NCBI RefSeq assembly: GCF_014645835.1 | Contig: NZ_BMMM01000001.1 | Span: 917,962-981,961 of the forward strand | DNA length: 64,000 nucleotides | Direction: 5' to 3' | DNA from: Streptomyces albiflavescens | GTDB taxonomy: Bacteria > Actinomycetota > Actinomycetes > Streptomycetales > Streptomycetaceae | Shown here: in pieces, positions 60,189 to 64,000 of the stretch | Layout of the letters: each line of letters starts with the position of its first letter | Numbering within the stretch: the first letter of the stretch is position 1 | The notes under the pieces: generated by a model | The model's input: the letters and a program-made list of their open reading frames with translations, nothing else | The model's database searches: none | Told to the model about the DNA's origin: nothing | Translations under genes and position numbers: made by a program

Positions 60189-61571
60189 GTGCCCATCGCT
60201 GCGCCTCCCCCCATACCCAAGGCAGCAGGATCGTTTCCGCTGCTCGGCCACGCGATACCGCTCATCCGCAACAACCTCGCTTTCATCGCCTCGCTGCGCG
60301 ACCAGGGACCGCTCGTCGAAATCCAGCTGCAGCCCGGCCAGCGGACCATCGTCCTCAACGACCCCCCACTGATCCGCACCATGCTCGTCGAGGTTGCCTC
60401 CACCCTCGACAAGGGCCGCTTCTTCGAAAAGATGGGCCAACTGCTCGGCGACTCCGTGGTCACCGCTGCGGGCGCCGAGCACGTCCGCAAACGCCGCCAA
60501 CTCCAGCACGCCTTCCGCCACACCGAGATCACCCGGTACGTCGATCTCATGCGCGAGCAGGTCACCGCCACGATGAACGGCTGGCGTCCCGGCCAAGTCC
60601 TCGATGTGCGCGAGGTCATGGTCAAGCTCTCCCTGGACATGCTCTCCGCGACGGTGTTCTCCGGCAGCATCGACGAGCAGGCCTTCCACCAGCTGCGCCG
60701 CGACCTGTCCGTCGTCATGAACGGCGTCGGCGCCCGCATCATGCTGCCGGACTGGGTGGAGAAGCTGCCGCTGCCCGCGAACCGGCGCTTCACCGCCGCC
60801 CGGGATGCCGTCCGCGCCACCATCGACGCCGCGGTCGCCGAACTCCGCGCCGCCGACCGGGATACCGGCGACATGCTCTCCCTGCTGCTTCAGGCGACGG
60901 ACGAGGAGACCGGCCGGCCGCTGACCAGCCACCAGATCTGCTCCGAAGTCCTCACCCTGGCTGTAGCCGGCACCGAGACCACCGCGTCCGTGCTGTCCTG
61001 GGTGCTCTATGAACTCGCCCGCTACCCCGCGATCGATGCCCGTCTGCAGGCGGAACTCAACGACGTGCTCGGTGACCGCCCGATCACCTTCGACGACCTG
61101 CCCAACCTGCCCTACCTGGGCCGCGTGATCACCGAGGCGCTGCGCCTGCACCACACCGGATGGCTCGTCACCCGCCGCACTTTGGAGCCGACCCGCCTGG
61201 GCCAGTGGGAGATTTCCGCGGGAACCGAGCTGGCGTACTGCCAGCATGCCCTGCACCGCGACCCGGCTTTCTTCCCCGATCCCCTGGCGTTCGATCCCGA
61301 CCGTTGGCTGGACGAGAAGCAGGAGCTGCCGGAGGGGGCCTGGCTGCCCTTCGGGGCCGGCAAGCACAAGTGCATCGGCGACCGCTTCGCCCAGGCAGAG
61401 ATCACCACCGCGATCGCAACGCTCACCCGGACCTGGCGGCTCGACCTCACCCCTGGACAGACCATCCGCCCGGTGGCCCGGGCCACGGTCCGGCCCAGCA
61501 CCCTCGAGATGACCGCCAGGCCCCGAGAAGGGGCCCAAGTAGCGGCGACGACCACGCCAACTGGGCCGTGA
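60189..61571 (+). CDS. Cytochrome P450 (CYP183/PtlI-like)
   Basis: A 460-residue P450. I-helix AVAGTETTASVLSW, ExxR in TEALRLHHTGWLVTRR, PERF-like FDPDRWL and heme Cys in PFGAGKHKCIGDRFA. The GWLVTRRT and PFGAGKHKCIGDRFA blocks resemble those of pentalenene oxygenase-type enzymes, but no terpene synthase is nearby. GTG at 60189 is chosen for GAAGGGA 7 bases upstream; the frame also has a GTG at 60174. It is intact among decayed neighbours. A small basic gene follows at 61684. Confidence 0.92.
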   Translation: MPIAAPPPIPKAAGSFPLLGHAIPLIRNNLAFIASLRDQGPLVEIQLQPGQRTIVLNDPPLIRTMLVEVASTLDKGRFFEKMGQLLGDSVVTAAGAEHVRKRRQLQHAFRHTEITRYVDLMREQVTATMNGWRPGQVLDVREVMVKLSLDMLSATVFSGSIDEQAFHQLRRDLSVVMNGVGARIMLPDWVEKLPLPANRRFTAARDAVRATIDAAVAELRAADRDTGDMLSLLLQATDEETGRPLTSHQICSEVLTLAVAGTETTASVLSWVLYELARYPAIDARLQAELNDVLGDRPITFDDLPNLPYLGRVITEALRLHHTGWLVTRRTLEPTRLGQWEISAGTELAYCQHALHRDPAFFPDPLAFDPDRWLDEKQELPEGAWLPFGAGKHKCIGDRFAQAEITTAIATLTRTWRLDLTPGQTIRPVARATVRPSTLEMTARPREGAQVAATTTPTGP

Positions 61572-61662
61572 ACGCCCTCGCCTGCAGACGAAATCCGGAC
61601 GGTCCCAGGCCAATGGTGTCCCTGCACTCCATCCTGGGCCGACACTGCTCCCGGTGATCCCC

Positions 61663-62274
61663 CTAATTGAGGAGAAGACTGGCGTGTTTCCCGTTGGAAT
61701 GCCCCGTTCGGTCGCGCGGTTGACCGCGCTCGGCAGGGCCTACGACCGGCTGAAAGACAAGCTGCGACTGGCGAAGAGGAACCGCTAGCCCCTCACAGCC
61801 CGTGAACCCGACGGCCCCCGCCACCGAATCGCCGGAGCGGGGGCCGTCTACGCAGACCGGGAGCTCAGCCGTCCTTCTCCACCTTCCCGGAGCCGGGAGC
61901 CGGCGGTACGCCTTGACGGTCTTCAACTGCTGGAGGAGCGGGGCGACATGCGCGGCAAGTGCCTCGCTCTCGCTGAGTGAGCACCATCCCACGGGCACGC
62001 CGAAGAACCTCTCCAAGGCGGCGGCGACTTCCCGCCCGGGCTCGCTGCGCCCGTTCAGGAGATAGTGCACGTTGTTGTACGACAAGCTGACGCCGTAGGA
62101 CGCGCTGACCTCGCTGGCGATCTTCCGGAGGGAGAGCTTCCTGCCGCGGGCATCCAGGCGTGTGTCACGCAGGAAGGTCAGCCGCTCGCAGAAGCGGCTT
62201 CGGCCGCCGCCTGGGGGCGCCCCGGCCAGCCGCTCCCCCACACGCTCCGGAGCAACGCCCGTGGCATTCACCAC
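61663..62274 (-). CDS. Helix-turn-helix regulator, probably frameshifted near its end
   Basis: A helix-turn-helix protein: RFCERLTFLRDTRLDARGRKLSLRKIAS, then GVSLSYNNVHYLLNGRSEPGREVAAALERFFGVPV and LAAHVAPLLQQLKTV. These are the HTH blocks found beside MAB_1171c-type modules. As it stands the frame reads 203 residues, but it runs through the terminator (61810-61848) and over the small plus-strand gene. A one-base shift after QLKTVKA (about 61905) would give PPAPGSGKVEKDG and a stop at 61865, in front of the terminator. The start is GTG at 62274 or 62271; no ribosome site is seen. Confidence 0.6.
   Translation of the reverse strand: MVNATGVAPERVGERLAGAPPGGGRSRFCERLTFLRDTRLDARGRKLSLRKIASEVSASYGVSLSYNNVHYLLNGRSEPGREVAAALERFFGVPVGWCSLSESEALAAHVAPLLQQLKTVKAYRRLPAPGRWRRTAELPVCVDGPRSGDSVAGAVGFTGCEGLAVPLRQSQLVFQPVVGPAERGQPRDRTGHSNGKHASLLLN
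61684..61788 (+). CDS. Small basic peptide gene
   Basis: A 34-residue frame (starting VFPVGMPRSVARLTALG) with GAGGAG nine bases before GTG and a terminator hairpin 21 bases after the stop. The peptide is highly basic (Arg/Lys-rich, ending KRNR) and could form one amphipathic helix (ARLTALGRAYDRLKDKLRLAK). It lies 112 bases after the P450. Not recognised. Good ribosome site plus terminator argue that it is real; a chance frame in GC-rich DNA is the alternative. Confidence 0.5.
   Translation: MFPVGMPRSVARLTALGRAYDRLKDKLRLAKRNR
61810..61848. terminator. Hairpin between convergent genes
   Basis: GACGGCCCCCGC (61810-61821) and GCGGGGGCCGTC (61837-61848) form a perfect 12-bp stem around a 15-base loop. 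It serves the small basic gene on the plus strand and, on the minus strand, begins 17 bases past a TGA (61865-61867) that fits the end of the regulator gene in a shifted frame. Confidence 0.75.
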
Positions 62275-62348
62275 GTTCTGTGATCGGCTGCGTTGCGCGG
62301 CAGCGGCCAAAGAGCTTCCCCGGCACGGCAGGAGTACTCGACCCGGGG

Positions 62349-62834
62349 TCAGCTCTGCCGGGCGCGGGCGATGGTGTCGAACACCCACTCGTGAAACACA
62401 AGCCGCGGGAAGAACCGTCCTTCGACGTCGAACTTGAGCGAAAACGATGGGCTCATTCGCAGATCCCGGTGCACGGTGCGGACGGAGACGAAGGTGTCCG
62501 GAAAGTGCCGGCCCGATCCGATGGGGCCGATCCGGTTGATCCTCGCGTGAATACGGTTCCCGTGGACCAGAGCGGCACAGCCGTGCTTCCTGGCTTTCGA
62601 TGCCGGGACGCCGGCGGCCCAGCGGCTGAACTCGTCGAGATACCCGTGCTCGGACAGCTCCCGCAGGGTGATCTTCTCCATCCGCACGTTCTCTGGGCCG
62701 TCGAGGAACACCATGAGCTGCGGTACCCCCCTGCGGCGCTGCCAGTGAGCGGGGAGGCCCCGCACTACGCAGTCCAGCACGCGCAGGACGTCCGCGCGCA
62801 CCGCGGGATCCAGCGACTGGAGTTCTCTCAGCAT
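62349..62834 (-). CDS. Hypothetical protein
   Basis: A 161-residue soluble protein beginning MLRELQSLDPAVRADVLRVLD and containing GVPQLMVFLDGPENVRMEK and RKHGCAALVHGNRIHARINRI. No family recognised, no signal peptide, no metal motif. GAGGA lies upstream of the chosen ATG (62834) although the frame is open to 62984. It is read in the same direction as the HTH gene, which starts 75 bases after its stop, so the two may be a unit, as seen in toxin/regulator modules; no evidence for toxicity. Confidence 0.6.
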   Translation of the reverse strand: MLRELQSLDPAVRADVLRVLDCVVRGLPAHWQRRRGVPQLMVFLDGPENVRMEKITLRELSEHGYLDEFSRWAAGVPASKARKHGCAALVHGNRIHARINRIGPIGSGRHFPDTFVSVRTVHRDLRMSPSFSLKFDVEGRFFPRLVFHEWVFDTIARARQS

Positions 62835-63038
62835 GTATGCGCCGTCCTCGTTCACCCCACAAGCTTCCACGAGAGGGACCACTGGCTCAACAGTGCGGTC
62901 AGCGGCTTGATTTCGTGTCCATCCGGGCGCGTCGCCGGGCGTCCACCAGAGGCTTTGGTGACAGTCGGTCTGCTTTTGTGACAACTATCGCGCTTCGGCT
63001 CACCTGTCGGTTAAGCCTTCGGGCATGGCCTCTCCTCG

Positions 63039-63338
63039 TCAGAACGAGACGTCGATGTAGTCGATTTCGATGAGCTCGACTGCGAGGTGGTCGGCGCGGC
63101 GGCCGTTGTCCTTGAAACAGATTTCCTGCAGGCCTTCGACGACGATTTCGCGAAGTTGAGCGTCGCCGGCACCCTGCTGCTGGGCCTCGAAGAGGCGGCT
63201 GGCGTACGCGGCGGGGAGGTGGACGGTCAGGCGCCGCATCCGGGGGTCGTCGGTCGTGCCGACGGGGGCGGTGTAGCCGAACCGGGCCCGGGTCTCGATG
63301 GTGATGCCGGTGCTGGTGGCGGCCTTCTTGCGGTGCAT
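63039..63338 (-). CDS. Small hypothetical protein
   Basis: A 99-residue protein starting MHRKKAATSTG, with RMRRLTVHLPAAYASRLFEAQQQGAGDAQLREIVVEGLQEICF. The beta strand RRLTVHL followed by two helices could be a ribbon-helix-helix-like fold, though this is weak. The frame is open to 63413, so a longer start is possible. No neighbour suggests a role. Confidence 0.45.
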   Translation of the reverse strand: MHRKKAATSTGITIETRARFGYTAPVGTTDDPRMRRLTVHLPAAYASRLFEAQQQGAGDAQLREIVVEGLQEICFKDNGRRADHLAVELIEIDYIDVSF

Positions 63339-63413
63339 GTTCACCCGCGCCTTGGCGATGACCGTGCCGCGCCATCGCTTCCGGCCTACGTCTGTCCCCC
63401 ATACCGGCGCCAT

Positions 63414-63931
63414 GCAAAGAACCGTGCTGCTCCAACGGCTGCCCTCAAGAGGCCGGCAGCGGCCCCGCCAAAAAAAGGTGGGTTCCCTTCCAGGAAAGCG
63501 CCGTTGCTCACCTGCCCCGGTCGCGGAGTGCCGGCTTGGCCAGCGCGGCCGTCCGCGTCGGCGACACCGTGTGCGGCACGCGGTGCGCGTCGGCCGCGGG
63601 AGAGCCGGGCGGTAATGCTGGACGACATCCCCTGTGTGCAGGTCGCGGCGCAGGCGGCGCCTGATCCCGGCGGTTCCCAGCGCGAGCTTGGCGTCGGCGC
63701 CCCGGGTCCCGGATGCCCGTTCCTGCAGGTCAGAACCGGCGCCCGCCGCCTCGGCCGCCGTCGCGTCATTCGTGCCAGTCGACCCCTCCGACGTGCTGTG
63801 ATGAGCCTCACAACAAACATGAGGGTCCCCTCCGGATGATCCTCACAGTTCGGCGCCCGGCCGATCCGGATTCCCCGGATCACGGACAGGACGGCCGCCC
63901 GGTCAACGGAATCGCGGCACATCACAAGGAG
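63414..63931. other. Gene-free stretch before the last gene
   Basis: Long open frames exist on both strands but all are Arg/Gly/Ala-rich with no recognisable product. GCCAAAAAAAGG (63466-63477) is an unusual A-run here. The sequence from about 63780 (AT-richer, TGAGCCTCACAACAAACATGAGGG) is the probable promoter region of the secreted-protein gene; CTCACAACAAACATGAG forms a short dyad. Confidence 0.45.
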
Positions 63932-63937
63932 ATGGCC

Positions 63938-64000
63938 ATGAACAAGTGGATCAAGCGCGTCTCGACTGCTGTCGCTTCTACGGCGCTGGCAGGCGGAGCC
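63938..64000 (+). CDS. Start of a secreted protein (3' end outside window)
   Basis: Only the first 21 residues are seen: MNKWIKRVSTAVASTALAGG and so on, a typical Sec signal peptide (basic start, hydrophobic core). AAGGAG lies six bases before this ATG; the ATG two codons upstream is too close to it. The mature part lies beyond the window and cannot be named. Confidence 0.7.
   Translation, partial: MNKWIKRVSTAVASTALAGGA

Noticed and set aside
60189..61571. Terpene pathway around the PtlI-like P450
   Set aside because: No terpene synthase or prenyl transferase in the window; resemblance is limited to general motifs.
60189..61788. P450 plus small peptide as a RiPP (biarylitide- or atropopeptide-like) cluster
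   Set aside because: The peptide lies downstream, is basic with no aromatic core pattern at its end, and no protease or transporter gene is present.
63386..63925. 180-codon minus-strand frame near the right edge
   Set aside because: Arg/Gly/Ala-rich, no ribosome site, no domain; crosses a promoter-like region.
1..64000. Defence islands, prophage, rRNA, tRNA, replication origin or attachment sites
   Set aside because: No restriction, Cas, integrase, phage structural, DnaA-box cluster or stable RNA gene could be found by reading both strands.

Overview
This window is a high-GC actinobacterial chromosome segment, almost certainly from a Streptomyces. The evidence is the third-position GC bias in every gene, GTG and TTG starts, the ureABCFGD order without ureE, the XRE/DUF397/HATPase regulatory triads, repeats typical of streptomycetes, and TTA codons confined to accessory genes. 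It is a core chromosomal stretch with conserved housekeeping genes, interrupted by small accessory insertions and ending in a decayed accessory patch at the right edge.

Left part (1-12.3 kb): the tail of a P450 with a cupin protein; an acyl-CoA dehydrogenase diverging from its probable TetR regulator across palindromic sites; peptide deformylase; the MurT/GatD lipid II amidation pair; 6-phosphofructokinase; a CtaG-type copper/oxidase assembly protein; and a PASTA-bearing lipoprotein followed by a membrane Ser/Thr kinase. From 12.3 to 16.7 kb a LytTR regulator, a small DUF485-type membrane protein, a sodium/solute symporter and a LytS-type kinase are all read leftward. From 16.8 to 19.5 kb an Lrp/AsnC regulator precedes a perfect palindrome and the ddaH-rocD methylarginine/ornithine genes.

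Middle (19.6-42.9 kb): a PAS/PP2C phosphatase, a lysophosphatidate acyltransferase, an epimerase-like protein, a secreted tripeptidyl-peptidase-like hydrolase and the leftward urease operon. Next come a broken TetR gene, a 171-bp MITE, an orphan Phd/YefM antitoxin back to back with a clpP, and an NlpC/P60 wall hydrolase under a c-di-AMP (ydaO) riboswitch. These are followed by a LysE/LysR pair, a WhiJ-like triad whose regulator has two TTA codons, the biotin genes (bioF facing bioBAD), a methyltransferase and a Fic-like toxin/antitoxin pair.

Right part (43-64 kb): a MacB/FtsX-type ABC exporter, an LLM oxidoreductase carrying an in-frame repeat, an acetyltransferase followed by the second MITE copy, twin CBS/DUF21 membrane proteins, a GDSL hydrolase, a complete ferredoxin-reductase-P450 electron chain, and purB. 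Beyond purB the sequence is eroded: a cut mug gene, a frameshifted DUF5753 regulator, a headless MAB_1171c-like membrane protein, an intact P450, a 34-residue basic peptide gene, a damaged helix-turn-helix regulator, unknown small genes, and the start of a secreted protein at the edge.

Signals most worth following are the two nearly identical MITEs, each inserted at a CTAG that supplies a gene's TAG stop; the antitoxin/clpP divergent control region; the bldA-type control of the WhiJ-like triad; the Cys-His repeat tail on BioB; and the degenerate Fic toxin. No wholly new defence or biosynthetic system could be demonstrated by reading alone.
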